A stretch of DNA of 64,000 nucleotides, taken from the NCBI GenBank assembly GCA_963966185.1, contig CAWZYM010000308.1:476001-540000 (forward strand), given 5' to 3'. Position numbers and translations under genes: made by a program. The DNA is from Rhabditoides inermis (Eukaryota > Nematoda > Chromadorea > Rhabditida > Rhabditidae). Below, piece after piece: positions 1 to 11,280 of this stretch. The notes below the pieces were generated by a model. That model saw only the letters and a list, made by a program, of their open reading frames with translations. It did not search any database and was not told the origin of the DNA. Within the stretch, counting starts at the first letter, position 1. Each line of letters begins with the position of its first letter.

Positions 1-580
1 TTCATCTTCATCACCCTTTCATCGTATTATTTGAGATCTGTTCGTACCGGCTGCACTCTGGCCACTGGCATCTCAAGGCTATCCATGCCTTCACCCACAT
101 TGTCCACACCACACACGGCACTCGCTTCAAGTGTCTGCACTGCAACTTCACCACCGCCGGTGGGTAGAGTGGGGGGAGAGGGTGCGGGGTACAAGGGCTA
201 CTGTAGGCATGGCTGCTCGCACAACTCATGTGAAGAAGCTGGGTCATAAGATGCCCGACAGACTGCAGGAGGATCCTGTGGTGAGTGGAGAGAGAGATGG
301 AAGGGAGAGAGAGAAAAAAACGAGAGAACGAGAGATTTTTGTTTCAGTACGCGAGTGAGTGTCGTCGCATATGGTCTGTGGCGTTCCCGGGCGATCCCTT
401 CCCTCTAAATGATTACTATTCCAAGCCGCCTGGGAAGGTCAGATTCCATTTACTATGTTTCTTTTGATCATTGCAGTCTACGTCTATTGGTTGTCTAGCC
501 TCATGTATTTATGAATTCAGGCCACTACTTCGAACGAGCCTTTGTTTGATACGAAGGGCGAATATCTGAAGGAGATCTAA
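1..580 (+). CDS. 3' part of a C2H2-like zinc-finger protein gene (partial at the window edge)
   Basis: Four exons can be spliced in phase: up to 159, 207-280, 348-437 and 521-580 (TAA at 578-580). The peptide has a His/Cys-rich segment (HLKAIHAFTHIVHTTH), then RFKCLHCNFTTA, a His pair (HVKKLGH) and a tail ECRRIWSVAFPGDPFP. I read this as one truncated and one fuller C2H2-like finger followed by a short conserved tail. The same order (finger pair, then an xFPGxP tail) occurs in the gene at 25002-27002, and the tail alone ends the next gene at 852-2665, so these look like members of one family. The first exon probably begins at an acceptor just upstream of ATCTGTTC or outside the window. Role inferred only: nuclear nucleic-acid binding. 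The protein name is not recognised. Confidence 0.6.
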
Positions 581-842
581 TAATTGATTCTGACTAGAAA
601 TACCAAAGACCTACGGTATTTAATAACACTATTAGTATTAATCATTACTGCTTCAATAACCTCACTTCACCTTTGTTTGTCTAGAGTTGGAGTTCACGAC
701 GTTAGTTGTTTTTGTGTGTATAAATGTTAGATAAACTGTTTTTTAATCTTCGTATTTTTGTGAAAGACATGACATGACAATGTGTTAACGGTCACATGAA
801 TATTTGTGTTGTTAAATTCATTTGTTTTCAAAAAATGGCTGC

Positions 843-849
843 ATTTCAG
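843..849 (+). promoter_or_regulatory. candidate spliced-leader trans-splice acceptor of the 852 gene
   Basis: ATTTCAG lies 2 nt before the ATG at 852, with no coding exon that fits upstream. About 270 nt separate this site from the stop of the preceding same-strand gene. That layout fits a trans-spliced downstream operon gene or an independent trans-spliced gene. RNA data would decide. Confidence 0.45.
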
Positions 850-851
850 GA

Positions 852-1374
852 ATGGCATCGTTTCTGATAGCTCGTCTTCCGGACGGATTCGATAGACACG
901 CAGAGGCCGTCAGGGTACGGTGTTGGTTTTATATTTACAAAAGAAGTGCGAATTCAAAAAAAAAGATTCCATTGTCAGGTGTATTTTGCACTATGATGTA
1001 TCTTGATGGTCGTATTGAGTCCATACTGGTTGACTATAATTGTTATTCCGCTTTTTCAGCTGCTCTCGTCTGTGTCGATCCCCAGTGTGTACTTCTCTCA
1101 GAGTGTCTCCATCGCCCTCGAAGTGACACGCCTCGAAAAGGAATGCGAACACAAGGCAAGGTCGGTTGGTTCACACCAATAACAGAACTTTTGAAACATG
1201 GGTTTAGTGTGGAGAGAGTTGATGTGGTCTCTCTTTCACCCCCTGTCCCCGAGAATGGGCAGAGGCGGGTGAAGGAGGAGCCAGTGGAGCCAGTGGAGCA
1301 GGAGCAGATGGAACAACTGTTCGATGTGAAGGAGGAACTGGTGGAGATGCAGGTGAGTGAGAGGAAGAGTGAGA

Positions 1375-1432
<58 letters not shown>

Positions 1433-2665
1433 TGTTCCAGACGCAGCCGAGCACCTCCCACAATAAGTGGTGGCTACGCGAAGGAGAGGTGATTTTTTTT
1501 ACTTAAATAATATGTTCCATATAATAATGACAATCACTGTATGAGAATTATAGTCAATTCGATGAATGTTAGTGATTAATTTCTCTATGCTATGATTGCT
1601 ATGTGTTCAGTCGTCTGTGGTGTTGCCGAGTGGGGAGGTCGTCTCCGCGTCCCTCCCTCCCCTTCCTCTTGTCAAGAACACTCCGAATGTGACCGTGTTC
1701 TCGCAGGTTGGTGGTCTATTGTGTCCTTCCCTCACCTCTCGACAGAGTCAGGCGAAGGAGAAGGCGCGACGCGAGGCCGAGGAGTTGAAGAGACGGCAGT
1801 ACGAGAAGAAAATGCGCGAGGTGAGCGAAGGGGAGAGTGTTCCTACGAGTGGTTGCAGTTGTCGTACGAGTGCTACGTGAAGCGTGGCTCGCCGCCGCAG
1901 TCTACGCGCGCCCCCGAACACTCGTACACCCACACAACAACACAATCCAGCTGTATCCAAGGCTATGTGCAGTGCCAGGTGAGTGGAAGGATCTCTCTCG
2001 GTTGAGTTGCGATGTGATTGGTTGAGGTGTGTGAGCGCAAGTTGGTGGCGACCCAGTCGACGGAGCGGCTGCTGCACGCGATGGAACACGAGTTCCCCGG
2101 GGGCATGCCGGACGAGGCCGGAGCTGGAGGGGAGGACTGGTGGCCGGGCAGCGGAGACACCAGGAAGATGTGCAGGAGGGGCAGGGGTGAGGAGAGGGGA
2201 AGCGACATACATAATGTGTGTTGTGGTTGGCGGTAGTATTTCTCATAGTCTCTGTTCTATGATTCTGTGAAGGTTAAATAGAAAAAAGGTAGTTGATTTC
2301 ATGATTTCAGTGGGTCCGTTGAAGCCGTTCAGTGAGAGTGCAGTGCGGCGGAGAGCCGGGAAGGATCCAAAGGTGAGAGAGGGATGGGGAAGAGGGAAGA
2401 GGGAAGGGAAGAGAAGAGAAGAGAAGAGAAGAGAAGAGAAGAGAAGAGAAGAGAAGAGAAGAGAAGAGAAGAGAAGAGAAGAGAAGAGAAGAGAAGAGAA
2501 GAGAAGAGAAGAGAAGAGAAGAGAAGAGAAGAGAGAGAAGAGAAGAGAAGAGAAGAGAAGAGAGATCAAGGTGTTCAGTTCTTGCGCGCCCTTAGCCGAC
2601 TGATGCATCTCGCTTTCCCCGGTGCTCCGATCCCGTCGTGGATGCATCTGTTGTTGAAGGAGTAA
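852..2665 (+). CDS. acidic coiled-coil protein with a degenerate finger and the FPG-type C-terminal module
   Basis: About eleven short exons splice in phase, from ATG 852 to TAA 2663-2665. The N-terminus is MASFLIARLPDGFDRHAEAV. It is followed by a Glu/Val/Pro-rich stretch (VKEEPVEPVEQEQMEQLF), a charged helix (QAKEKARREAEELKRRQYEK), a Cys/His segment (CQVCERKLVATQSTERLLHA) and the tail LRALSRLMHLAFPGAPIP. The Cys/His segment matches the first finger of the 25002-27002 gene in spacing (C-x2-C, then HA-x2-H). The second finger is absent. The tail matches those of the 1-580 and 25002-27002 genes. Two introns hold microsatellites (AG at 1379-1428, GAGAA at 2405-2563). The ATG is placed by the acceptor at 843-849. 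No homologue is recognised. Confidence 0.6.
1379..1428. repeat. (AG)n microsatellite in an intron
   Basis: An almost pure AG run inside an intron of the 852-2665 gene. It is one of a dozen such tracts in the window, nearly all intronic. Confidence 0.95.
2405..2563. repeat. (GAGAA)n microsatellite in the last intron of the 852 gene
   Basis: About 30 tandem copies of the pentamer AGAGA occur with one interruption near 2530. The tract lies between a GTGAGA donor and a TTCAG acceptor, so it is spliced out. Long open frames across it are repeat artefacts. Confidence 0.95.
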
Positions 2666-3020
2666 GAGAGAGAGAGTGGTAGAAGGAGAGAAATCACCCA
2701 TCACAAGACGTTCATGAAGACACTCATTGTATAAAGAATTATTCGTTATTCGAGCTAACTTTGTCGAGAGGTGAGCGATAAAAGCCTACAGTTGGATGAA
2801 CAACGTTAGCAAAAAAAAATCTAACATCATTTTGTTCGGCGGTTCGGCCCTTTCCATGAATTTATTCACCAAAGAATAACACATAAACAGAGCGTCTTTA
2901 TACAAATTGCATTCACACTCTTCTAACTCATTCGCCGAACGCTATCTAACATCAATTGTTGAACGTTTTGATTACACAAAATTTTAAGTGGTAAGTAGAT
3001 TATAATTGTAAGTAGTGCTT
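2666..3020. other. convergent intergenic region
   Basis: It lies between two genes that end towards each other. It is A/T-rich with no coding signal and no conserved repeat that I can see. It must hold both 3' UTRs and poly(A) sites. Confidence 0.6.
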
Positions 3021-4706
3021 CTACTCGGCAGTGTTGGTGGAACAGACACAGGCGAACCGGCTATACTTGCACTTGCCACATATCTTGCTGGTATTGGTGG
3101 TGGCTTTCTTGGTGGCTGAGCTCTTGCTGTTCCTCCTCGTCTCTTTCTCCGCACTCTTCCGCCTCGTCTTCTCTCCACTCCTCCTCTTCTCCTTCTCCCC
3201 GCTCCTCCGTCTATCCTTCTCCGCACTCTTTCTCTTCCCTTTCCGTCTCGCCATCCCCTCCAGTCTCTTCCCCAGTTCTTCCAATTCTTTCATCTGCTGC
3301 TCCATCGACCGCAGCTGTTTCCTGTCCTCCTTTTTCCTCTGCTCCAGCTGCTCCATTCGCAGTTCCAGGTACTTGTTCTGGTCCCGCAGCATCTTGCGCG
3401 TCTGTCGGAAGCGAGTGAACTGCAAGAGACGATGCGTTAAACAGAGAAGGGGCATAGAAGGGACAATCTCACATGGTTCATCTTCTCATCTTCTTCCTGT
3501 GTGAGCTGCAGTCCTTCTGCCTCGTCGAGCCGCCTCGCCTGTTCTTCTTTCAACCGCTCGATCACCATCGCCTTCTGACATCTCTTCTCCCACGCACGCC
3601 CGTCCCACTTCTTGTTCTTGCATCTCTTCTCGCCAACCATCTAGGTATTCGAATCGTATGTCATGCTGCTCGCATCTGCCCACTCACATATAGACTCCTC
3701 TTGTGTTCTCGCATCCACAGCGCCTGCTTTCTCTCCTGCTTTCTCTTCACGTCTTCTCCGAACAGCTCGAGTAGAAATAGTTTCTCGGCCTTCTGCTCCC
3801 TCTCCAACTGCTTCATGTTCTCCTCGTGGTCCAACTTCTGCCTTTCCTGGAAGAGCATCGATGAGACAGATGGAGATGGATGTAGGGGGGGGGGGAGACG
3901 TACTACATCGTCCTTGACATCGTCTCCGGTAGGGAGCTGTCCGCCCTTCCAGTCTGCCATCAGCTCAGTCGCTCGCAGCTTCCCTATCTGGTCCTTCAGC
4001 CCCTTGTAGTGAACGAATTGCTCCGCCGTGAGATACATCGATTTCTGCAACATGTATACTTTAGCTCAAGCTGCACTACTCTACTTTAATTACTACACTA
4101 CTTTAATTTCATAATTGATTATAGCATTGATATGTAAATAAAGTATTAGGCATACGGTACTGTGACGTACCGCGTTGGTGGTGTCAGGCGACCCGACAGG
4201 CCGCTTGGAGACCTCTCGCTGTGTCGGCTTCTCGAGTATCGATCCCTCGAGGATTGATCGAGCAGACTTTTTAGAGAGCTTGGACTTCTTGGACTTTTTT
4301 TTCTTGGGGTTTTGAACGGGGCTGGACTTTGTGGACTTGGGTGTATCACTGCGAGATTTGGACGGAGACGACTTGGTCTTCTTGGATGTGTCAGACGGGG
4401 AACGCTTCGAATGGCACTGCACCAGAAGAGGGACAACGAGACCTGAGAGGGAGGGGTGGAGAGAGAGAGGGGGAGACTCACATGTGCATAGGGCGAGTGA
4501 GAGTAGATGTATGGGCGGGTTCCATAGTGGATCCATTCGCCGAGGGGAGGAGTGGGCTGGCTGGAAGGGAGCAGGATGTATGGAGGCTGGAGGAGATAGG
4601 GGGAGGAAAAGGCCGCACATGTGAATGTGTATTCGACTGCGCGCGAGTGGAGGACGAGTGATGAATGAATCACTCGCGCCCTCGCACGTTGCCGAGATGT
4701 CCTCAT
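3021..4706 (-). CDS. lysine-rich coiled-coil protein with a C-terminal Cys cluster
   Basis: About six exons on the minus strand. The tyrosine/proline-rich N-terminus includes YLLQPPYILLP. It is followed by a long Lys/Ser/Pro tract with repeated S-P sites, the segment MYLTAEQFVHYKGLKDQIGK, and two charged coiled-coil exons (ERQKLDHEENMKQLEREQKA and LELRMEQLEQRKKEDRKQL). Then come an Arg/Lys/Ser repeat with SGEK and SAEK units and the end CGKCKYSRFACVC, a possible zinc knuckle. Stop at 3021-3023. The start at 4706 (MRTSRQ) is the first ATG in frame with the first exon. The stop of the upstream same-strand gene is only about 180 bp away, so the two may form an operon. Composition suggests a nuclear scaffold or RNA-associated protein (inference). 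No family is recognised. Confidence 0.6.
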
Positions 4707-4884
4707 TCCACACACACGTCTGTGTCGTTCATTCAAATTACTCACTGTTCATGATTTGTACAATTATGCACGTTCATCGCCTTGAAATCGCTCACACCTT
4801 CACACACTTCCGCAAATCTACTTTACTAAAAAAGAACAAAAAACAATTACATAACCGTGATGAGAAACAACAATAAAATCTTCT

Positions 4885-7771
4885 CTACCAACCATCGTCG
4901 GAGAAAGCATCGTCATCGAGGACCTGGAAAAATCAAAGGATCAATTGAATACGAAAGTCTTGAACAAATTGTGATAGACTGAACGAGACCATACGGCTTT
5001 CAAGATTTCTACTGTCTCCCACCTTGTTCTTTCTGTCCTCGATGAGTGGGGCGGCCATCGACACGGCTATGTCAGACGGGCTGAGCGACGGCTGCAACTC
5101 AAGTCAAGCATACACACTCCACTCTCCTGTCTATTCCACCTTGCCAGTCTGCTGTGTCGGCTGATGATGGCTGACGTGAACGGGAGCAGCCACAGGTACA
5201 GGAGCAGGATGAACGGTCATTGAGGAAGTAGTGTCGGAAGCAGCGCTATCCAACTAAACAACCTTGAATCATCCACCAACCCATTCAACCCACCACCTTG
5301 ACCTTCTGACCAACGGGTGCGGTAGCAGAAGTAGGAGCAGGGGCAGACACGGCGGCATTGGACATGACGGGGCGGACAGGAAGAGCAGCGCCGCCGAACC
5401 CCATCGCCATGCCGCGCCTGCAACACAGTATCAGAACCACTCTATCACTCCATCAACCTCTCTCCTCCAGCGACAGGCCGCGCGAACCTTGAAAAGCCAC
5501 TGGAGATGTGAGGCGAGGCGGCCGCTCGATGCGCGAAGCCACGACTGGAAATCATTATGAATGGGCTTTATAATGGTAGATTGCGCACCTCTGCACCACT
5601 TGTCCCATAGGTTGCCACCTGGTCGTTCCGGCACATGCGGGCACTCCGAACGCCGCACTCGCAGGGCCCTCCTCCCATCCCGCAGCGGGCTTCGCAGCCG
5701 CTGCCTCATACAACACACCCGCTACAGTCGGCTTGGAGACCGCAGCAGCCGCCGGCTTCGGAGACACATCTGTGACGACAGTCTTGGCAGCGGCTACAGA
5801 CACAGAGGTGGGACCACCTGAAGTTTTAACTTTGACATATAACGATAAATGTGATTCACCTGGAAGCACGCTTTGGATAGTTGCAGGAGAGTTGACAACA
5901 GGAGACGGCGCATTGCGCACACAATCAATCACCTTCGTGTTAGCATCAGTCCTGCAGTGAAAGTATGAACACATTTCATACGCTACAAGTCCAGAAAGTG
6001 TGAAAGGCCATGCAGAATACCTTTGCTTCTCTTGCAACCGCTTCTCCACTTCTATCGACTCGACAGGGGAAAACGGTTTGGAAGAAGGAGGAGAAGACGA
6101 CACGCTGCAACCACCAAAAATCAATTATATATGAATATGCCTAAACTACTGTCATGTAATATGCAATCAATTCAATTAGGTAATGGTTAAAACTTCACCG
6201 ACCTCTGTTCGTTGTCGCCGCGCTTCTTGAATGCGGTGAGGCCGCCGTCGAGTGTGACAGCGACGAGGGGAGTGTGGGAGGGAGGCGCGCCGTAGCCAGA
6301 CACCACTCCCACCCCTCTCCTTCCGCCGCCCCTCCCGCCACGCACCCCTCCGCGGAAGCCGCCGCGACGGTGAGGCACTGACACAAGACAATAGAACTTA
6401 AAACAGTGACTGAATGACTGACCTCCGAATACAGGCACTTCACTCCACCCGGGGGCGGCAGGCTGCGGGCGCTGGCCGAAGCCTGTCGGAGGGACACGCT
6501 TCTGGATAAGTTTATGTTTGTATCAAATTCGAACGTATAATGAAGAACATTAGAACAGTAATTATAATACCTCGACTGCGACAACGGTAGGGGAAGTAGT
6601 AGGAGCAGGGAGGCGGCCGGAAGTGAGCGGAAGGGGAGACTTGTCTCGCTTGCGCTGCTCCGCCGTCGGGATAGGAGAGAGGAGCGACTGATGGAAACGG
6701 TCGACACATTCGTGCACTGCACACACCTACCATGATATCCTTGCCTTGCGCGGTCGTCACAGCGACGTGGGGCTGAGGGGAAGAAGATTCGGCCACGTCG
6801 CTTCGCTGCTTCTGTGTTACCGGAATTATCATTCACAATTCACACACTCGTACACCACACCACATACCTCCTGTACATTGACTGCAGGCGTCGGTTGGAT
6901 GGTCTTCGAGGCGGACGCAGGGGACGAGCTATCCTTGCGGGGCGGAGAGCACTTGGCCGCACTCGACGAATCAGGTCGTTTCTGCACTGCCTGAACGAAC
7001 TCGGGATATTATGTAGTCCAAACGCGTACCAACCTCTTTGGTAGATGAAGATAGGGTGTTTGCAGTCAACTTGGCAAGGATGGGCGAGGGCGAGTTCTGA
7101 AGAGGGTGAGATGAAGACTGGCAAGAAGGCCCCACCTGCAGGCGCTGCTTGGAAGCGTACATCTTCTTCGGAGCCTCGCCTCGCACCCACTCGCTTTCGG
7201 GGGCCACGCCGTAGAACGCCTCCTAAACAAACACCTGCCTGCCCATTCATCATTCACACTTTTGCCCCAACTTGCCAACTATATGTTTCAAGACGCGAAC
7301 TTTATGTTTGTAAATTATACCATGTCTAATGCATCTGTAACTAACCTTGCGCTGAACACTGTCATCCCTTTTCTTTGGCGTAGGAGAAGTCTCGTTCACT
7401 GGAATGACCTCTTCTGTCTTGGTCTCCATCTTCACCGAGCTGCCTCCATCCAGAGACACCGGGTCGGTGGACACATCGCGAGTCTCTCTGAACAATCAAT
7501 GATCACACCTTCGAGTTTCACACTAACCAAGAACAACTACCACATATGCACGTCTTCCTACCCCCTGTCCCACATACCTGTGACTGCAATTGCACTTGTC
7601 GACCGGCTCGCCTATAGCTACATGTTTCACGAAACTCGCATCGATGCCCCGAATTAGGAAGAACTGAAACAATAAAAAACATCTTCTACTCTGCTGGCTA
7701 ACCTCAAACACAGCCAATTGGTCGGCTTTTCCGCGGATTTTCGCCACCACAAACACATCATCGCCTGCCAT
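4885..7771 (-). CDS. low-complexity protein with an RGG box, unrecognised N-terminal domain
   Basis: About fifteen exons splice in phase from ATG 7771 (MAGDDVFVVAKIRGKADQLA) to TAG 4885-4887. The first roughly 50 residues, over two exons, look globular and end in VDKCNCSHR. The rest is Ser/Pro/Ala-rich and disordered, with an Arg/Gly block (RRGGFRGGVRGGRGGGRRG, encoded near 6300-6370), an Ala-rich segment and a final acidic-aromatic tail VLDDDAFSDDGW. RGG boxes usually bind RNA or mediate condensation; that role is inferred. The promoter side (7772-8014) is a diverged copy of the NSE4/TATDN2 divergent promoter. The coiled-coil gene follows about 180 bp downstream on the same strand, which suggests an operon. 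Confidence 0.65.
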
Positions 7772-8014
7772 GTATCCGAAATTCGTATCATAACGATAAC
7801 AAACAATGTAAACAACAATAAACACAAACACGGCAGACCCGAGTAGAAAAGTTTCCAAAACAAAAAGGTGCGATGATGCGAGGAGTGAGTGTGAAGAAAC
7901 TCGCGCAGAGACAGCGAGCGAGAGCAAGAGCGCGCCAGGCGGCTATGCAAAGTGACGTCACAACGACACTAACTTTGGTCCCGCCACGCAAGTTTGTGTA
8001 AATTGATTTGGTTT
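7772..8014. promoter_or_regulatory. left half of a duplicated bidirectional promoter (copy 1)
   Basis: It contains GGCTATGCAA, a palindromic TGACGTCA (7953-7960) and ACTTTGGTCCCGCC, in the same order and spacing as copy 2 at 10930-11040. TGACGTCA is the consensus ATF/CREB site. The right half of the copy continues after the LINE, at 8466. It drives the RGG-box gene on the minus strand. Its former plus-strand target is now only debris. Confidence 0.65.
7953..7960. promoter_or_regulatory. ATF/CREB-type palindrome TGACGTCA, copy 1
   Basis: A perfect 8-bp CRE palindrome, 182 bp upstream of the minus-strand ATG at 7771. It is conserved at the equivalent position (10975-10982) in the second promoter copy while flanking bases differ, which supports function. 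Confidence 0.6.
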
Positions 8015-8465
8015 ACTCACTCCAACAAGGCCTTCACTCACTCCAACAACGGCGGCACGTCAAGGACCTCGTGATGTTCTACAAGATCCTGGCCGGATTC
8101 GTCGCCATTGACCGGGAAGGGTTGTTTGACCTACGCCCTTCCCGGGGTTTACGCGGTCATGAAATACGGGTAGTCCGACCTCGATTCCGAGTCAGCGCCC
8201 GGGAACACGTATTCAATGTCCGTGTCACTTTTCTCACTTTCTCTTTTCTCACCTCCTTCCTAGTAGCTGTCTGAACACAATGGCCCCGTCTGCTGCGCTT
8301 TCCCCTGCCGCTTTCCAACGGTGGCTCCCTATTTGAGATTCGTTTTGTTGTATTTTTTTCCTATCTTGTCATGTTTGTACATATGTCTTTATCTTGCGTA
8401 ATTGCGTAATTTTTTTTTATCTTGCACGAGTTGTTAAAAACCCGTATAAATTATAATTATTATTA
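8015..8465 (+). mobile_element. 3' fragment of a non-LTR retrotransposon (LINE)
   Basis: The plus-strand frame near 8050-8215 reads RRHVKDLVMFYKILAGFVAI, then LFDLRP, RGLRGHEIRVVRPRFRV and EHVFNVRV. This is the familiar tail of LINE reverse-transcriptase ORFs. After a break the frame shifts and ends in SAALSPAAFQRWLPI, the equivalent of the usual PSVxxFKRRL end. A T-rich 3' region and a TTATTATTA tract follow. The element is 5'-truncated and frameshifted, so it is dead. Its ends are fixed by the empty site preserved at 11036-11046 in the paralogous promoter. It starts with a short duplication of ACTCACTCCAACAA. Confidence 0.75.
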
Positions 8466-8815
8466 TCAAAATTATGTGGTATAATTTCCTTACCCTTCTT
8501 CTATATCCAGAATGAGTGAGTAAACCTATGCTGACCCGTCTGACTGTAACTCGATCACTTTTCGCAGACGATTGCCGGAAAGGTGGACCTGTCTGGCCTG
8601 CGATGTCAGTTCCAAATGAGGGGAGACAAAGCTCTGGAGACGGGGGCAATTCCGCATGCATACTAAGGCTTCAACAAGTTGGATGTTTCTGTGAACACAT
8701 TCCCTGACATCACTCAGATGCCGAATCCCCAGCTAGAGAACACCGATAGTCTGTCTGGACACGGATAGGACAAGCTGTCCCAGCTTCCGCCAGCGGATGT
8801 CTATAAGATGCCCTT
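8466..8815 (+). pseudogene. remnant of a duplicated TATDN2-like gene
   Basis: Right after the LINE, AATTATGTGGTATAA resumes the promoter homology with 11044-11060. The following segment contains ACTGTAACTCG, matching 11120. It then contains TTGGATGTTTC-TGTGAACACATT and GATAGTCTGTCTGGA..CTGTCCCAGC, which match exon sequence near 12790-12895 of the TATDN2-like gene. A patch near 8610-8635 resembles the splice-donor region at 14370-14390 of the same gene. The order is preserved for the first patches, but most exons are deleted and frames are broken (TAG within GGATAGGACAAG). It has no coding potential. The 350 bp beyond it to 9168 show nothing clear. Confidence 0.6.
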
Positions 8816-9168
8816 CCCTCTCTCTCTCACCTCTTTTTCTATATCTTGCCTTCCATCTGTAGGTGAGGGGTACGACTGTAGATACTCACGTACATCTTCT
8901 CACCCAACACACAACTCTCACCACACACTCAACAAGACACTCGACACATGTTGATATCGTAATTTTATACAAAACCTTTCGATAAAATTGGTACTATACA
9001 ACAGTGGTAAGACACATATATGAGTGGAACAACGGGATACTAACTAGAATGCTAGAAGATGAGTCCAGTGAGGAGCGATTTGAATCAAGACAACAAAGAA
9101 TAAAACAAAAAAAGGTAAAACAACAACAAAATATACACAAATGTAAGCGCGACAACCCAAGACCTTGT

Positions 9169-10766
9169 TCAGTCGTGGATGGCAGCCGTCTCGAGTCCCA
9201 GAGCATCAACCATGTCCTGCAATTACCGCATGCATACCCCCTTTATTCTGTCGCCCCGCTCACCTGCCATATGCCCATCATATACCCCGTGATTGCCTGG
9301 CAGGTGGCGGCATCCGAGCGGTCGGTCACTCGCAGGCTGTCTCGTTCTGTCTTCGACACGAGGCCTGCAAGGAGAGATAGTACATGTCCCCCCTCACTCC
9401 TTCTCCTTCCACTCACTCAGCTGCGGCAGAGACTCATCGTCCAGATGAAGACGCACGAGGCCATCCTAAACACACACATCGTCTCCTCCCTCCCTCCCCA
9501 TTCATCTCATTTCGCCTCTTCCCACGAATGACGCTCAACCAGCCGGCATTACCCTCCTTCGCGGCATACCTTAATACAGAAGGTGAGGTGGTACATGTTC
9601 TCGATAGTCTTCGCGAAGGAGTGCGGGTCGATGACGAAGGGATAGTAGTCGATCCTCTCCGTGCCCTGTCGCTTCACCTCCCTCTTCACCGAGCGATGCA
9701 CAATGTCCAGCTACAAAAAAAACACCATTGCCTGTCTCGAGGCCTCGCGGATAGAGGGGGGGGAGACCGACCTCCTTGCTGACCGACTGCTCGTGGTCGT
9801 CGTCCGTGTGGTCCGAGTGCTTCAGCACCACACACGCCTTCTTGTCCTCCTCTTTCTTCGCCTTCTCCCGCTTCATCTTGACGGCAGTGGGCTCGGGGTC
9901 GGATTGAGCCATGAGAGGGCGGCTGAACACCGAGTCTACCCACTGGCTGTCCCTCTATCTCGCACTCACACATAGTGGAATCGGGGCGCCACTCCGAGCA
10001 CGTTGACGAATCGGCGACCGAGCCACGCCCACTGAGACGCCGTCAGACTGCACATCTTCACACCACCTTCAGCCTAGAAATCATCATTACAGTGATAGTG
10101 TTCTAAAGTGGATTGATACCTCGTACGCCTCCCTCTCGTCCACCTCATCTTCATCCACAAGGAGGGGGTTGGCTCCAGGGGGCGGGTCTCGATCTGTCCT
10201 CTGCGCGCTCGCCGCACCCTTCTTCACGTAGTCCGTCTACAACACGCAATGGTTTCCATGTCACAATCTACAAAGAACACACCAGTGTCTCTGCGTAGTC
10301 CTTGGCGGTGAGCGTCTTGTCGCAGCCCTGCTCTCTGATCGTGTTCACGCGGGTGTTGACCAGCTTGGTCACCTGCTTGATCACCTCCCCGTCCGCCGCC
10401 ATCTCCCTTCCATTCGCGCCCATCTACAATACATGTTCCTCCCAGACGCACAACGCACGTCTTGAGAATCGTGAGAGCAAGCCTACAGCCATTCCGTCTC
10501 CCCTCACTGACCTGGTTGAACTGATCGTCCTGGTGGTCTATGACACCCTTGAGGTGTTCGACCGCGTTCGCATCGAGCTGTTCGGTGCGGACAGTGCAGT
10601 CGTGCAGCTGCGAGCATAGGTCCTTGCACGCGTCGCGGAAGCGCGCCCTGTCGACGAAGTCCTTCCTGCTGTGCCCGCTCAGAGTCACACTCGTCGAATC
10701 ATTGCCGCGGTTGTTGGGGCGCTTGCTCGCCTCACCTCCACTGTCCATACGACGAGTACGCACCAT
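9169..10766 (-). CDS. nse-4: NSE4, kleisin subunit of the Smc5/6 complex
   Basis: Nine exons splice in phase from ATG 10766 to TGA 9169-9171. The N-terminal part has a kleisin-like helical region. Next come an acidic linker (DEDEVDEREAYE), the block LTASQWAWLGRRFVNVLGV and a charged Lys-rich insert. Then comes the diagnostic Nse4 C-terminal segment YYPFVIDPHSFAKTIENMYH, in the position where the family has FVxNPxSFxxTVENxF. The protein ends DMVDALGLETAAIHD. Nse4 bridges the SMC heads of Smc5/6, a nuclear complex in replication and recombination repair. The ATG directly follows a T-rich TTTTAG acceptor, as expected for a trans-spliced or leaderless first exon. It is transcribed divergently from the TATDN2-like gene. 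Confidence 0.85.
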
Positions 10767-11280
10767 CTAAAAAAAATAGTTTTTTTTTAATTAAGTTACC
10801 GTTAGCATATTTTTGATTATAAAAAAGTAATTATTGGTAATAAATCAATTTCACAAAAAAACACAACGACTTGAATGCAGACAAAGTTATCCATAAGTCT
10901 CGCGCAAACAAAACAGTGAGGCGAGGCGAGGCGAGAGCACATTGCGAAAGAAGGCTATGAGGCTATGCAATTAGTGACGTCATGTCACAAAACACCAACT
11001 TTGGTCCCGCCGCGCAGTCTATTTGAATTGCTTTGTTTTATCGAAATTATGTGGTATAAATTACTTATTTTTATCCTATTTCAATAATATGCGACTAAAC
11101 CTCGCTGACTCGTCAAACTGTAACTCGCACATTCTCACTTTTTCACTGATGATGTGACCGACCGTAAATTGACGGAAGGGCTATCTGACAGCTACTGATT
11201 TCGCATAAACAAGCGATTTTCTCTCTTTTATTTTTTAACGAGTTATATCATTGTATTGGCGTAAAGTTTCTGCTTCCAGA
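10767..11280. promoter_or_regulatory. shared divergent promoter of NSE4 and the TATDN2-like gene (copy 2)
   Basis: 514 bp lie between the two ATGs. It holds GGCTATGCAA, TGACGTCA (10975-10982), ACTTTGGTCCCGCC and AATTATGTGGTATAA in the same order as copy 1 (7772-8014 plus 8466 onwards). Near 11036-11046 it keeps the uninterrupted sequence into which the LINE inserted in copy 1. An acceptor-like CTTCCAG (11273-11279) sits 1 nt before the plus-strand ATG and may be a trans-splice site. Confidence 0.65.

Noticed and set aside
3031..4009. Plus-strand hydrophobic ORFs resembling membrane proteins
   Set aside because: They are antisense shadows of the Lys/Arg/Glu-rich minus-strand coiled-coil gene; the Leu/Ser/Phe content is a complement artefact.
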